From NCBI RefSeq assembly GCF_900021175.1, contig NZ_FCOP01000013.1, positions 558,001-622,000 on the forward strand: a stretch of DNA of 64,000 nucleotides. Direction: 5' to 3'. A program made the position numbers and the translations under genes. The stretch comes from Pseudenterobacter timonensis. GTDB lineage: Bacteria; Pseudomonadota; Gammaproteobacteria; Enterobacterales; Enterobacteriaceae. Below are positions 30,237 through 39,964 of this stretch, piece after piece (the stretch's first letter is position 1; each line of letters opens with the position of its first letter). The notes under the pieces are model-generated. The model saw only the letters and a list, made by a program, of their open reading frames with translations. It made no database searches and was not told the origin of the DNA.

Positions 30237-31418
30237 ATGGATAACACCCCCGCTGCCGCCAGACCAAAACCCTTTGATTTGACCTCATCGGCTTTTCTGA
30301 TTGTCGCGTTTCTCACCGGCATCGCCGGCGCGCTGCAGACGCCGACCCTGAGCCTGTTTCTGACCAATGAAGTGCATGCCCGTCCGGCGATGGTCGGTTT
30401 CTTTTTTACCGGCAGCGCCATTATCGGCATTCTGGTGAGCCAGTTCCTGGCGGGTCGCTCCGACCGTAAAGGCGACCGCAAAAGCCTGATTGTCTTTTGC
30501 TGCCTGCTGGGGATGCCGGCCTGCGTACTGTTCGCCTGGAACCGTAACTACTTTATTCTGCTCTTTATCGGGGTGTTTCTGAGCAGCTTTGGCTCTACCG
30601 CCAACCCGCAGATGTTCGCCCTGGCGCGGGAACATGCGGATCGTACCGGCCGCGAGGCGGTGATGTTTAGCTCTATCCTGCGCGCCCAGGTGTCGCTGGC
30701 GTGGGTGATTGGCCCGCCGCTGGCCTACGCTCTGGCGATGGGCTTTGGTTTTACTACCATGTACCTGAGCGCGGCGGTGGCGTTTGTGGTCTGCGGGGTG
30801 ATGGTCTGGATCTTTCTTCCCTCCATGCGCAAAGAGCCGAAGGTGGCCACCGGCGCCCTGGAAGCGCCGCGCCGCAACCGCCGGGATGCGCTGCTGCTGT
30901 TTGTGATTTGCACCCTGATGTGGGGCACCAACAGCCTCTATATCATCAATATGCCGCTGTTTATCATTAACGAGCTGCATCTGCCGGAGAAACTGGCGGG
31001 GCTGATGATGGGAACTGCCGCAGGGCTTGAAATCCCCACCATGCTGATTGCGGGTTACTACGCGAAGCGCTTCGGCAAGCGTTTTCTGATGCGAATTGCC
31101 ATCGTGGCGGGGGTGTTCTTCTATACTGGCATGCTGACGGTGCATACTCCGGCGCTGCTGCTCGCCTTTCAGCTGCTGAACGCTATCTATATCGGCATTC
31201 TCGCCGGTATCGGTATGCTCTACTTTCAGGATTTGATGCCCGGTCAGGCGGGAGCAGCGACTACCCTGTATACCAATACGACCCGCGTCGGCTGGATCAT
31301 CGCCGGCTCGCTGGCGGGGGTGGTGGCTGAAATCTGGAGCTATCACACGGTGTTCTGGATTGCGCTGGTGATGTGCCTTATCACTGTCGTCTGCCTGATG
31401 CGAATTAAGGATGTTTAG
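30237..31418 (+). CDS. setB: Sugar efflux transporter SetB
   Basis: 393 aa, twelve-helix MFS protein of the SET family. Visible features: [14 protein letters not shown] in the loop after helix 2 and [34 protein letters not shown], characteristic of SetA/SetB/SetC. Exports sugars and glycosides (lactose and glucose for E. coli SetB) and has been linked to chromosome segregation via ParC. Its stop codon overlaps that of yeiW on the other strand. Confidence 0.95.
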   Translation: MDNTPAAARPKPFDLTSSAFLIVAFLTGIAGALQTPTLSLFLTNEVHARPAMVGFFFTGSAIIGILVSQFLAGRSDRKGDRKSLIVFCCLLGMPACVLFAWNRNYFILLFIGVFLSSFGSTANPQMFALAREHADRTGREAVMFSSILRAQVSLAWVIGPPLAYALAMGFGFTTMYLSAAVAFVVCGVMVWIFLPSMRKEPKVATGALEAPRRNRRDALLLFVICTLMWGTNSLYIINMPLFIINELHLPEKLAGLMMGTAAGLEIPTMLIAGYYAKRFGKRFLMRIAIVAGVFFYTGMLTVHTPALLLAFQLLNAIYIGILAGIGMLYFQDLMPGQAGAATTLYTNTTRVGWIIAGSLAGVVAEIWSYHTVFWIALVMCLITVVCLMRIKDV

Positions 31419-31669
31419 GGGGCGGTAAGCGCCTCCAGTTCCAGCAGGTAGATCATCGCCTGCTGACGCGAACTGCCGCACATCGCCTGCGATGGCTGAA
31501 GGCTGGCGCAGACCTTCGGGCGCAGGGGCGAGCCGAAGATCTGGCACAGGTTATCGTCTGAGAGCTGTACGCAGCGGGTATTGGCGGGCTTACCATCCGG
31601 CATCCCCGGGATGGGACTGGAGATGGACGGGGCGGTGCAGCATGCGCCACAGTCGGGACGGCAATCCAT
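31415..31669 (-). CDS. yeiW: YkgJ-type cysteine cluster protein YeiW
   Basis: 84 aa with eight or so cysteines; [17 protein letters not shown] is the CxxCxxCC cluster of the UPF0153/YkgJ family, followed by [20 protein letters not shown] and KVCASLQPS. Likely binds zinc or iron; function unknown. Convergent with setB, sharing four nucleotides across the two stop codons. Confidence 0.88.
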   Translation of the reverse strand: MDCRPDCGACCTAPSISSPIPGMPDGKPANTRCVQLSDDNLCQIFGSPLRPKVCASLQPSQAMCGSSRQQAMIYLLELEALTAP

Positions 31670-31828
31670 AAAGGCTCTCTTAGCGGCGAAGGCCCGTCAG
31701 TCGGGCATGGCGCACAGTAACACCTTTTGTGTATTGATGGCAAAAGCCGTTAATTCCGCTTGCCTGAACGCCCTCGCGCGAGTAATTTGGCGCGATATTT
31801 TTTACCTCCCGTAAACAGGATTACTGCA

Positions 31829-32401
31829 ATGCCAAGAGCGAATGAAATTAAAAAAGGTATGGTGCTGAATTACAACGGCAAACTGCTGCTTGTGAAAGAT
31901 ATTGATATTCAGTCCCCCAGCGCCCGTGGCGCAGCGACGCTGTATAAAATGCGTTTCTCTGACGTGCGTACCGGCATGAAGGTGGAAGAGCGCTTCAAGG
32001 GCGACGACATTGTCGATACCGTTACCCTGACCCGCCGTTTCGTTGATTTCTCCTATGTGGATGGCGACGAGTATGTCTTTATGGATAAAGAGGACTACAC
32101 CCCGTACACCTTCACCAAAGATCAGATCGAAGAAGAGCTGCTGTTTATGCCGGAAGGCGGTATGCCGGACATGCAGGTGTTGACCTGGGACGGCCAGCTG
32201 CTGGCGCTGGAGCTGCCGCAGACTGTGGATCTGGAGATTGTGGAAACCGCACCGGGCATCAAGGGTGCCTCTGCGAGCGCGCGAAACAAACCGGCTACGC
32301 TCACCACCGGCCTGGTGGTTCAGGTGCCGGAATATCTCTCCGCTGGCGAGAAGATCCGTATCCATATCGAAGAAAAACGCTATATGGGTCGCGCTGACTG
32401 A
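31829..32401 (+). CDS. yeiP: Elongation factor P-like protein YeiP (EfpL)
   Basis: 190 aa from ATG 31829 ([20 protein letters not shown]), with AGGA upstream; the frame stays open 23 codons further. KOW-like domain I followed by two OB domains, the last ending [20 protein letters not shown]...YMGRAD. The loop tip has R33 (SPSARGAAT) in place of the modified lysine of EF-P, as in the EfpL branch, which helps ribosomes through polyproline and related stalls. Confidence 0.95.
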   Translation: MPRANEIKKGMVLNYNGKLLLVKDIDIQSPSARGAATLYKMRFSDVRTGMKVEERFKGDDIVDTVTLTRRFVDFSYVDGDEYVFMDKEDYTPYTFTKDQIEEELLFMPEGGMPDMQVLTWDGQLLALELPQTVDLEIVETAPGIKGASASARNKPATLTTGLVVQVPEYLSAGEKIRIHIEEKRYMGRAD

Positions 32402-32411
32402 TAGCGCCATT

Positions 32412-32443
32412 CGCCGGGTGGCGGTTTCGCCTTACCCGGCTTA
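32412..32443. repeat. REP element
   Basis: A single unit with CGCCGGGTGGCGGTTTCGCC and a TTACCCGGCTTAC arm, just after yeiP. A related inverted half (GGCCCGGCAAGCAGCGCCAC) follows the terminator at 32487-32515. Confidence 0.8.
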
Positions 32444-32454
32444 CAAAACACCCA

Positions 32455-32485
32455 TAAAAAAACCGGCCCGCTGGCCGGTTTTTTG
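32455..32485. terminator. Terminator between yeiP and uxuA
   Basis: AACCGGCC-cgct-GGCCGGTT hairpin at 32461-32480 with A-run before and T-run after, so it can act on both convergent transcripts. Confidence 0.85.
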
Positions 32486-32519
32486 TTGGCCCGGCAAGCA
32501 GCGCCACCGGGCGACAGGG

Positions 32520-33710
32520 TTACAGCAGTTCCGGATATTTGGTCATCTTCAGCGCCAGCTCCACGCCGCGCACCTCTGCCATCCCTTTCAGGCGACCAAT
32601 TGCCGAATAGCCCGGGTTGGTTTTCTTGCGCAGATCGTCCAGCATCTGATGCCCGTGGTCCGGACGGAACGGAATCGGTCGCCGATCGCCCGCCTTTTTG
32701 CGGCGCAACTCCTCCTGCAAAATAGCGTCGACCACCGCCACCATATTCACATCCCCATTCAGGTGTGCCGCTTCGTGGAAGGTTTTGGGATTATCTTCCC
32801 GGCAGGTGGCCCGCAGGTGGGTAAAATGAATACGATCGCCGAAGGTTTCGATCATTTTGACCAGATCGTTATCCGCCCGCACGCCGTAGGAGCCGGTGCA
32901 CATGGTGAAGCCGTTGCTGATGCTGTCTACCGTCTCTTTAAGCCACTGCATATCTTCTATGGTCGAGACGATACGCGGCAGGCCGAGGATCGGGCGCGGC
33001 GGATCGTCCGGGTGAACGGCCAGACGCACGCCAGCCTCTTCCGCCACCGGCACAATCGCGCGCAGGAAGTAGGCCATGTTTTCACGCAGCTGCGCTTTAT
33101 CGATATTGCCGTACTCCGCCAGACGCGCCCGGAACTGATCCAGGGTGTAGCCCTCTTCCGCTCCCGGCAGACCGGCAATAATATTGCGGGTCAGTTTCTC
33201 AATATCCGCATCGCTCGCAGCGTCAAACCACGCCTGCGCCTGCTGCTGCTCCTCGTCGGTATAGTCCGCCGCGGCACCAGGACGTTTAAGAATATGCAGC
33301 TCAAAGGCGGCGAATGCGATCTGGTCAAAGCGTAGCGCCCGGGAGCCGTCCGGCAGCTGATACTCCAGGTCGGTGCGCGTCCAGTCGAGGATCGGCATGA
33401 AGTTATAGCAGACGGTGTCGATACCACACGTCGCCAGGTTACGGATGCTCTGCTGGTAGTTGGCGATCCAGGTCTCATACTCCCCGGTATGGGTTTTAAT
33501 ATCTTCGTGTACCGGAACACTCTCTACCACCGACCAGGTCAGCCCTTTTTCAGCCAGCAGCGCCTGGCGCGCCTGGATCTCTTCCACCGGCCATACCTGA
33601 CCATTAGGAATATGGTGCAGTGCGGTCACAACACCCGTAGCGCCTGCCTGACGCACATCATCAAGAGAAACTGGATCGTTCGGCCCGTACCAACGCCAGG
33701 TTTGTTCCAT
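32520..33710 (-). CDS. uxuA: Mannonate dehydratase
   Basis: 396 aa from ATG 33710 ([20 protein letters not shown]), which aligns with E. coli UxuA; an in-frame GTG lies two codons upstream. Dehydrates D-mannonate to 2-keto-3-deoxygluconate in hexuronate breakdown. Family segments visible: [57 protein letters not shown] and [11 protein letters not shown], the last holding metal-binding His/Asp. Divergent from yeiQ, which encodes a mannonate/fructuronate oxidoreductase-like enzyme, with a UxuR-like operator between them. This is not the E. coli location of uxuA. Confidence 0.95.
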   Translation of the reverse strand: MEQTWRWYGPNDPVSLDDVRQAGATGVVTALHHIPNGQVWPVEEIQARQALLAEKGLTWSVVESVPVHEDIKTHTGEYETWIANYQQSIRNLATCGIDTVCYNFMPILDWTRTDLEYQLPDGSRALRFDQIAFAAFELHILKRPGAAADYTDEEQQQAQAWFDAASDADIEKLTRNIIAGLPGAEEGYTLDQFRARLAEYGNIDKAQLRENMAYFLRAIVPVAEEAGVRLAVHPDDPPRPILGLPRIVSTIEDMQWLKETVDSISNGFTMCTGSYGVRADNDLVKMIETFGDRIHFTHLRATCREDNPKTFHEAAHLNGDVNMVAVVDAILQEELRRKKAGDRRPIPFRPDHGHQMLDDLRKKTNPGYSAIGRLKGMAEVRGVELALKMTKYPELL

Positions 33711-33724
33711 TTCCACACCCTCTT

Positions 33725-33742
33725 AAGTTGTTATACCAATCT
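33725..33742. promoter_or_regulatory. Candidate UxuR/ExuR operator between uxuA and yeiQ
   Basis: AAGTTGTTATACCAATCT matches the palindromic UxuR/ExuR consensus AAATTGGTATACCAATTT at 15 of 18 positions. It is 15-32 bp upstream of uxuA. A second partial element, TTACCAATTCAATTTG, is at 33843-33858 nearer yeiQ. Confidence 0.6.
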
Positions 33743-33807
33743 TGAGTGACACATTGACGACTACCATACATGCTTACGGGAAACGGTCAATCCGCCCCGC
33801 TGTATTG

Positions 33808-33823
33808 ATTGATCTGGCTCACA
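33808..33823. promoter_or_regulatory. Candidate CRP site between uxuA and yeiQ
   Basis: ATTGATCTGGCTCACA has a perfect right half (TCACA) and three of five matches in the left half. It sits mid-way in the 204-bp divergent gap, as expected for catabolite-controlled hexuronate genes. Confidence 0.4.
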
Positions 33824-33914
33824 GATTGTCGATATTTACGGCTTACCAATTCAATTTGTTGTCATATAACTTTACACTGACATTGTTAATTATTGGTTAA
33901 TCAGGTGTATACAG

Positions 33915-35381
33915 ATGAATACGATAGCCTCCGCTTCCCTCCCCCCGCACGTGCAGCAGCCGCGCTACGATCGTCAGGCGCTGCGCTCGCGCATTGTGCA
34001 TTTCGGTTTTGGCGCCTTTCATCGCGCGCATCAGGCGCTGTTAACCGATCGCGTTTTGAATGCCGGGGGAGGCGACTGGGGCATCTGTGAGATTAGCCTG
34101 TTTAATGGCGATACGCTGATGAGCCAGCTGCGCACGCAGGATCACCTCTTCACCGTGCTGGAAAAAGGGGCAGAGGGCAACCAGCCGATCGTCGTCGGCG
34201 CGGTCCATGAGTGCCTCAACGCCAGACTCGACTCGCTGGCGGCAATCATTGAAAAATTCTGTGAGCCACAGGTGGCGATCGTCTCGCTAACAATCACCGA
34301 AAAGGGGTACTGCATCGATCCGGCGACCGGGAAACTCGACACGCAGAACCCGCGAATTGTTCACGATCTGGAAAACCCCTCCACGCCGCACTCCGCACCG
34401 GGCATTATTGTGGAAGCGCTGCACCGCCGCCGCGAGCGCGGGCTGACGCCCTTTACCGTCCTCTCCTGCGATAACATCCCTGATAACGGGCACGTGGTAA
34501 AAAATGCGGTGCTGGGCATGGCGCAGAAGCGCTCCCCGGCGCTGGCAACGTGGATCGCGGAGCAGGTCTCTTTTCCAGGAACGATGGTCGACAGGATTGT
34601 GCCTGCCGCCACCGAGGCCTCCCTGGCAGAAATCGCCCGTGAACTGGGGGTGGAGGATCCCTGCGCCATCAGCTGCGAGCCGTTTATCCAGTGGGTGGTG
34701 GAAGATCGGTTTGTCGCAGGACGGCCCCGCTGGGAGATTGCCGGGGTGCAGATGGTGGAAGATGTGCTGCCCTGGGAGCAGATGAAGCTCAGAATGCTCA
34801 ACGGCAGCCACTCCTTTCTGGCCTGGCTGGGCTATCTGGCGGGCCACGCGCATATCAGCGACTGCATGAACGATGAGGTGTTTCGTCAGGCGGCGCGTCG
34901 GCTGATGCTGGACGAACAGGCGCCGACGCTGCAAATCACCGGCGTCGATCTGACAGCCTACGCCGACAGCCTGATTGTCCGGTTCAGCAACCCGGCGCTG
35001 CAGCATCGCACCTGGCAGATTGCGATGGATGGCAGCCAGAAACTGCCCCAGCGTATGCTGGCGGGCATACGCGTACACCTGGCGCGTAAAAGCGCGTGGC
35101 CGTTACTGGCATTGGGCGTGGCGGGCTGGATGCGCTACGTCAGCGGCGTTGACGAGGCGGGGAAGGTCATTGATGTTCGCGATCCGCTCAGCGATAAAAT
35201 CCACGACCTCGTTGCCGCCAGCGACGACGAGCGGCGCGTCAGCGCCCTGCTCACCCTGACGGAGATTTTTGGTCAGGATCTGCCCGCCGATCCGCGCTTC
35301 GTTCAGGCCATTGACGCGGCATATCAGCGGCTTGTACAGCGCGGCGCGCGGCAGGCTATTATTGATACCCTGAATTTTTAA
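33915..35381 (+). CDS. yeiQ: Mannitol-dehydrogenase-family oxidoreductase YeiQ (fructuronate reductase-like)
   Basis: 488 aa, same length as E. coli YeiQ. N-terminal nucleotide-binding region with RSRIVHFGFGAFHRAHQALL; conserved LSCDNIPDNGHVVKNAV, TMVDRIVPA and the catalytic-region EMKLRMLNGSHSFLAWLG-like stretch (KLRMLNGSHSFLA). The family includes mannitol, tagaturonate and fructuronate reductases. YeiQ is most like UxuB, which interconverts D-fructuronate and D-mannonate with NADH. The divergent uxuA, which consumes mannonate, supports a UxuB-type role here. Confidence 0.88.
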   Translation: MNTIASASLPPHVQQPRYDRQALRSRIVHFGFGAFHRAHQALLTDRVLNAGGGDWGICEISLFNGDTLMSQLRTQDHLFTVLEKGAEGNQPIVVGAVHECLNARLDSLAAIIEKFCEPQVAIVSLTITEKGYCIDPATGKLDTQNPRIVHDLENPSTPHSAPGIIVEALHRRRERGLTPFTVLSCDNIPDNGHVVKNAVLGMAQKRSPALATWIAEQVSFPGTMVDRIVPAATEASLAEIARELGVEDPCAISCEPFIQWVVEDRFVAGRPRWEIAGVQMVEDVLPWEQMKLRMLNGSHSFLAWLGYLAGHAHISDCMNDEVFRQAARRLMLDEQAPTLQITGVDLTAYADSLIVRFSNPALQHRTWQIAMDGSQKLPQRMLAGIRVHLARKSAWPLLALGVAGWMRYVSGVDEAGKVIDVRDPLSDKIHDLVAASDDERRVSALLTLTEIFGQDLPADPRFVQAIDAAYQRLVQRGARQAIIDTLNF

Positions 35382-35505
35382 CGTTTTTTGCCCTTAAGGC
35401 GGACGAAACGATGCTTCGTTCGCCCTCTCCCTTCCCATTGCTGTTGTTTTTCCCCAGGATTACGGCTAATTGTATGAGCCTCACATAATTCATCCTGGAG
35501 CTAAC

Positions 35506-36492
35506 GTGACCAAAACTAACCTGATTACAGGATTTCTCGGTAGCGGCAAAACGACATCTATCCTCCATCTGCTGGCGCATAAGGATCCGGCGGAAAAGTG
35601 GGCCGTGCTGGTCAATGAGTTCGGCGAGGTCGGCATTGACGGCGCGCTGCTGGCGGATAATGGCGCGATGGTGAAGGAAATTCCCGGCGGATGCATGTGC
35701 TGTGTGAATGGTTTGCCGATGCAGGTGGGGCTGAATACCCTGCTGCGCCAGCACAAACCGGATCGCCTGTTGATTGAACCTACCGGCCTTGGTCACCCCA
35801 AACAGATCCTCGACCTGCTTACCTCGCCGGTGTATGAACCGTGGATCGACCTGCGCGCGACGCTTTGTGTGCTCGACCCGCGCCAGCTGCTGGATGAGAA
35901 AGCGGTGCAAAACGAGAATTTCCGCGATCAGCTGGCCGCCGCCGACGTCATTGTGGCGAATAAAGAGGATCGCGCCAGCACCGAAAGCCACGAGGCGTTT
36001 GAGCTATGGTGGCAGAATTTTGGCGGCGATCGCCAGCGCGTTTACGCCACTCAGGGCAACATCGACCAGGCTCTGCTTGACCTGCCGCGCACCAATACCG
36101 CTGAGCTGCCCGCCAGCGACGAGCACGCTCACCATCATGCGGTGAAAAAAGGGCTGGCGGCGCTAAGCCTGCCGTCGCATCAGCGCTGGCGTCGCAGCCT
36201 CAACAGCGGCCAGGGCCACCAGGCCTGCGGCTGGATTTTTGACGCCGACACCTGTTTTGACACGATTGGCATTCTGGAGTGGGCGCGGCTCGCGCCGGTG
36301 GAGCGGGTTAAAGGGGTGATGCGCACGCCTGACGGACTGGTGCGTATTAACCGCAAAGGGGAAGATTTCTTCATCGAAACGCAAAACGTCGCCCCGCCGG
36401 ACAGCCGTATTGAGTTAATTAGTGCGGTGAATACGGACTGGAACCTGTTACAGGCAAACCTGTTGAAGCTTCGTTTAACTTTGGGCGACTAA
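35506..36492 (+). CDS. yeiR: Zinc-responsive COG0523 GTPase YeiR
   Basis: 328 aa from GTG 35506, preceded by GGAG at 5 nt; this start gives the family N-terminus VTKTNLITGFLGSGKTTSIL. P-loop GFLGSGKTT at 9-17, the metal-binding GGCMCC motif (C63, C65, C66), NKED for guanine recognition, and a His-rich stretch EHAHHHA near residue 205 that may hold zinc. E. coli YeiR binds zinc and hydrolyses GTP faster with it. A metallochaperone role is likely. Confidence 0.92.
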   Translation: MTKTNLITGFLGSGKTTSILHLLAHKDPAEKWAVLVNEFGEVGIDGALLADNGAMVKEIPGGCMCCVNGLPMQVGLNTLLRQHKPDRLLIEPTGLGHPKQILDLLTSPVYEPWIDLRATLCVLDPRQLLDEKAVQNENFRDQLAAADVIVANKEDRASTESHEAFELWWQNFGGDRQRVYATQGNIDQALLDLPRTNTAELPASDEHAHHHAVKKGLAALSLPSHQRWRRSLNSGQGHQACGWIFDADTCFDTIGILEWARLAPVERVKGVMRTPDGLVRINRKGEDFFIETQNVAPPDSRIELISAVNTDWNLLQANLLKLRLTLGD

Positions 36493-36523
36493 CGTTGCCC
36501 ACAGCTTTCTTATTGACGCGAAG

Positions 36524-37243
36524 ATGATGACGAAACGACTCCCTTTGATTTTACTGTTGAACGCGGCTGGCGTGGCCCTGTTCCTCTCCTGGTATTTACC
36601 GGTGAATCACGGTTTCTGGTTCCCGCTGGATTCCGGGGTCTTTCACTTTTTTAATCAGGCACTGGTCAAAAGCCAGACGTTTCTGTGGCTGGTCGCGATT
36701 ACCAACAACCGCGCTTTTGACGGCTGTTCCCTGCTGGCGATGGGCTCGCTGATGTACTGGTTCTGGCGCAGGGAAGCGGCGCCGGGACGTCGGCGCATCC
36801 TGATTATCGGCCTGGTGATGCTGCTCGCCGCCGTGGTCGTTAACCAGCTGGCCCAGGGGTTAATGCCGGTAAAACGCGCCAGCCCCACGCTCTTTTTCAG
36901 CAATATTTACCGCGTCAGTGAACTGCTGCATATTCCCACCAAGGATGCCTCGAAAGACAGTTTTCCGGGCGATCACGGCATGATGCTGCTTATTTTTACC
37001 ACGATTATGTTGCGCTATTTTGGCCGCCGGGCGTTTGCAGTTTCCCTTATTATTTTTGTGGTTTTTGCTTTCCCGCGCGTGATGATTGGCGCGCACTGGC
37101 TTTCCGATATCGCGGTCGGTTCATTCACGGCGGTATTGATTGGCATGCCGTGGATTTTATTAACACCGTTAAGCGATCGGTTAATTACCCTTTTTGACCG
37201 TTATTTACCCAAACGCCACAACAAATACAAAACAAATAATTAA
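36524..37243 (+). CDS. lpxT: Lipid A 1-diphosphate synthase LpxT
   Basis: 239 aa inner-membrane PAP2-type phosphotransferase with about six helices. Transfers a phosphate from undecaprenyl pyrophosphate to lipid A on the periplasmic side. PAP2 motifs are visible: MPVKRASPT, DSFPGDHGMML and PRVMIGAHWLSDIAVG, which contain the catalytic His pair. Two adjacent ATG codons are possible starts. Follows yeiR by 31 bp. Confidence 0.94.
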   Translation: MMTKRLPLILLLNAAGVALFLSWYLPVNHGFWFPLDSGVFHFFNQALVKSQTFLWLVAITNNRAFDGCSLLAMGSLMYWFWRREAAPGRRRILIIGLVMLLAAVVVNQLAQGLMPVKRASPTLFFSNIYRVSELLHIPTKDASKDSFPGDHGMMLLIFTTIMLRYFGRRAFAVSLIIFVVFAFPRVMIGAHWLSDIAVGSFTAVLIGMPWILLTPLSDRLITLFDRYLPKRHNKYKTNN

Positions 37244-37261
37244 CTCTTATTCACATCATTC

Positions 37262-37295
37262 ATCAGGGATCGTTTTCGATCCCTGAATTTTTTTC
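37262..37295 (+). terminator. lpxT terminator
   Basis: TCAGGGATCG-TTTT-CGATCCCTGA hairpin (37263-37286) followed by seven T residues. The remaining 360 bp to mepS hold AT-rich promoter/leader sequence with no coding signal. Confidence 0.9.
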
Positions 37296-37653
37296 GCGCG
37301 CCTGCCCGCCCCTGTCATACCGCTGTCATAATAATCCTTTTCAAAATGAACAGATTGCGCGAATTATCACCAGAATTGACGCCTTTTTGACCATTCCTGA
37401 GCTCCGCATTTGGCTATCACAAATTCTTATAAAAAAACATCTATTAGTGCTCGCAATAGCTATAGCAATCGGTTAATCTCGGATGCGCTTTACCTGATGG
37501 CGGTAAACATTACGAAGATGAATAAGTTTGTGCGTTAGCCCACAGATTTGAGCATCAGGAATTGTCTCATAGTGCGTCGGTAATTAGTCTCGTCACGTTT
37601 GGCATTTTCATAACGATATTTATCGTTAAGGACTTCAAGGGAAAATAAACAAA
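37296..37653 (+). promoter_or_regulatory. Long AT-rich upstream region of mepS
   Basis: About 360 bp with no supported reading frame between the lpxT terminator and the mepS ATG. It presumably holds the mepS promoter and a long 5' leader, ending in CAAGGGAAAATAAACAAA before the start. No defined operator or riboswitch could be recognised. Confidence 0.35.
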
Positions 37654-38223
37654 ATGGTCAAATCTCAACCGATTTTGAGATATATCTTGCGGGGCATCCC
37701 GGCGATAGCAGTTGCGGTTCTGTTGTCAGCATGTAGTTCTTCGAATACCGCCAAAAATGTGCATCCTGAGACGCGTGTTGTGGGTATGGAAGATGCCTCT
37801 TCACTGCAAGCCTCTCAGGATGAATTTGAAAACATGGTGCGTAACCTGGACGTGAAGTCCCGTATCATGGATCAGTATGCGAGCTGGAAAGGCGTGCGCT
37901 ATCGCCTGGGCGGCAGCACCAAGAGCGGGATCGACTGCTCCGGTTTCGTTCAGCGGACCTTTCGCGAGCAGTTCGGCTTAGAGCTTCCGCGCTCCACCTA
38001 TCAGCAGCAAGAGATGGGTAAATCGATCTCTCGCAGCAAGCTGCGTACCGGCGACCTGGTTCTGTTCCGCGCAGGCTCTACCGGGCGACACGTGGGGATC
38101 TACATTGGCAACGACCAGTTTGTCCACGCCTCCACCAGCAGCGGTGTGACCATCTCCAGTATGAACGAACCCTACTGGAAGAAGCGCTACAACGAAGCGC
38201 GCCGCGTCCTGACGCGAAGTTAA
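37654..38223 (+). CDS. mepS: Murein DD-endopeptidase MepS (Spr)
   Basis: 189 aa outer-membrane lipoprotein. Signal peptide with lipobox LLSAC, lipidated Cys at residue 27. NlpC/P60 hydrolase domain with the catalytic Cys95 (GIDCSGF), His146 (GRHVGIY) and His158 (QFVHAST). Cuts D-Ala-mDAP crosslinks to let new murein be inserted; in E. coli its level is set by NlpI-Prc proteolysis. Confidence 0.96.
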   Translation: MVKSQPILRYILRGIPAIAVAVLLSACSSSNTAKNVHPETRVVGMEDASSLQASQDEFENMVRNLDVKSRIMDQYASWKGVRYRLGGSTKSGIDCSGFVQRTFREQFGLELPRSTYQQQEMGKSISRSKLRTGDLVLFRAGSTGRHVGIYIGNDQFVHASTSSGVTISSMNEPYWKKRYNEARRVLTRS

Positions 38224-38265
38224 TCGATTCTGTTGTTGGTTATCCCTTGGCTGACAGCAGAATAA

Positions 38266-38299
38266 AAGAAAGCACTGCTCCGGCGGTGCTTTTTTTTTG
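38266..38299 (+). terminator. mepS terminator
   Basis: AGCACTGC and GCGGTGCT form a G:T-containing stem around TCCG, followed by nine T residues, 45 bp after mepS. Confidence 0.85.
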
Positions 38300-38398
38300 C
38301 GAACATATAATTAATAGTCAAAGTAATCCAGGTTATAGTCTCGTCATTACACAGGTATAGCCGTCTGTGCTAAAGGTCATCCAGGAACAATGCAGCTC

Positions 38399-39964
38399 AT
38401 GTTCACCCGCTACTTCACCAGCCCCCGCAAAATGGCGATCGGTTGTTTTTTTTCCGGCCTGATCGTTGCCCTACTCTGCGGTTCGCTACAGTTCTTCTGG
38501 AGCTACCACAAGCGGGAAGTACGCTACGACACGCTGATAAATAACCTGAATGTCTATATCGGAGACTATTTCGCCGAGCTGAAAACCTCCATCGACACTC
38601 TGCAGCCGCTGGTGCTGAGCAACTGTGAGGAGGTGCGCGGAGAACTCACCTCCCGGGCGGCTTTTAGCATCAACGTGCGCGCGTTTCTGCTGGTGAGAGA
38701 CTACATGGCGATTTGCTCCTCTGCGACCGGCGTCATCAATGTGCCGATACGCGAGCTGCTTCCGCAGGTGGATATCACAAAACCGCTGTCGATCGCGCTG
38801 CTGGACGGTACGCCCATGCTGCCGCAAAAGCCGGCGATCGCGCTCTGGTATCAAAACCCGCTCATGAAAAACGCCGGGGTTTTTACCACCATAAACCTCA
38901 ATCTCACCCCCTATATGCTCTATACTGCCCGCCAGGATCGCTTTGTAGGGATCGCGGTGATTATCGGTAACCGGGCATTTACCACCCTCTCCGACACGCT
39001 GGTCAGCCTTGACCAACTCCCCCGGCCCGTCGCCCGCACCGCGACGCTCAAACGCGTTCCGGTGACTATTCAGATCTACGCGGAAAGCTGGACCCCTGAG
39101 GAGCTGCTCTATGCGATCTTTTTCGGGCTGGTCTGCGGCATCGTTACCGGTACGCTCAGCTACTATCTGCTGGCCCTGCGCCTGAATCCGGCCAAAGAGA
39201 TCCTCACCGCCATCAAGCGCGGGCAGTTCTATGTGGTCTATCAGCCTGTGGTTGACGCGACCACGCTGCGCATGACCGGGCTGGAGGTGCTGATGCGCTG
39301 GCGTCATCCGGTGGCGGGCGAAATCCCCCCGGATGCCTTTATCCAGTTTGCGGAAGCGCAACAGCTGATCGTTCCCCTGACGCGGCATCTCTTCTCCCTG
39401 ATCGAACGCGACGCGCCGCAGCTACAGACCGTACTGCCGGTGGGCGCCAAATTTGGTATTAATATCGCCCCGGGCCACCTCCACGCCGCGAGCTTCAAGG
39501 AGGATATGCGCAAGTTTAACGCCGCGCTGCCACCGAACCACTTTCAGCTGGTGCTGGAGATCACCGAGCGCAATATGTTAAAGGAACAAGAAGCCAGTTC
39601 CCTTTTCGAATGGCTGCACCAGGAAGGGTTTGAGATCGCCATTGACGACTTCGGCACCGGCCATAGCGCGCTGATTTATCTGGAACATTTCACGATGGAC
39701 TATCTGAAAATCGATCGCGGCTTTGTTAACGCCATCGGCACCGAAACGGTGACCTCCCCGGTGCTGGACGCGGTGCTGACCCTGGCGAGCCGGCTGAATA
39801 TGTCTACCGTCGCGGAGGGGGTCGAGACGCCCGAACAGGCGGCATGGCTGCGGGAGCATGGGGTAAACTTCCTCCAGGGCTACTGGATAAGCCGCCCTCT
39901 GCCGCTGGATGAGTTCATCCAGTGGCGCCCGACTATCCACTCTGCCTCCGGAGCGGCGCGGTGA
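38399..39964 (+). CDS. pdeN: c-di-GMP phosphodiesterase PdeN (Rtn)
   Basis: 521 aa from ATG 38399, the start collinear with E. coli Rtn; ATG 38390 is the alternative and leaves only 3 nt after AGGA. Two membrane helices (about 12-35 and 240-262) bracket a periplasmic CSS-motif domain with C-S-S in AICSSATG, a redox-sensitive disulfide switch in this family. The cytoplasmic EAL domain (about 275-510) has EVLMRWR in place of canonical EALLR, NIAP, EITERN, DDFGTGHSAL and VAEGVET, so it is likely active. Its stop overlaps the yejA start. Confidence 0.92.
   Translation: MFTRYFTSPRKMAIGCFFSGLIVALLCGSLQFFWSYHKREVRYDTLINNLNVYIGDYFAELKTSIDTLQPLVLSNCEEVRGELTSRAAFSINVRAFLLVRDYMAICSSATGVINVPIRELLPQVDITKPLSIALLDGTPMLPQKPAIALWYQNPLMKNAGVFTTINLNLTPYMLYTARQDRFVGIAVIIGNRAFTTLSDTLVSLDQLPRPVARTATLKRVPVTIQIYAESWTPEELLYAIFFGLVCGIVTGTLSYYLLALRLNPAKEILTAIKRGQFYVVYQPVVDATTLRMTGLEVLMRWRHPVAGEIPPDAFIQFAEAQQLIVPLTRHLFSLIERDAPQLQTVLPVGAKFGINIAPGHLHAASFKEDMRKFNAALPPNHFQLVLEITERNMLKEQEASSLFEWLHQEGFEIAIDDFGTGHSALIYLEHFTMDYLKIDRGFVNAIGTETVTSPVLDAVLTLASRLNMSTVAEGVETPEQAAWLREHGVNFLQGYWISRPLPLDEFIQWRPTIHSASGAAR

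Noticed and set aside
30285..31547. 420-codon minus-strand frame
   Set aside because: Antisense to setB; no family resemblance or start signal.
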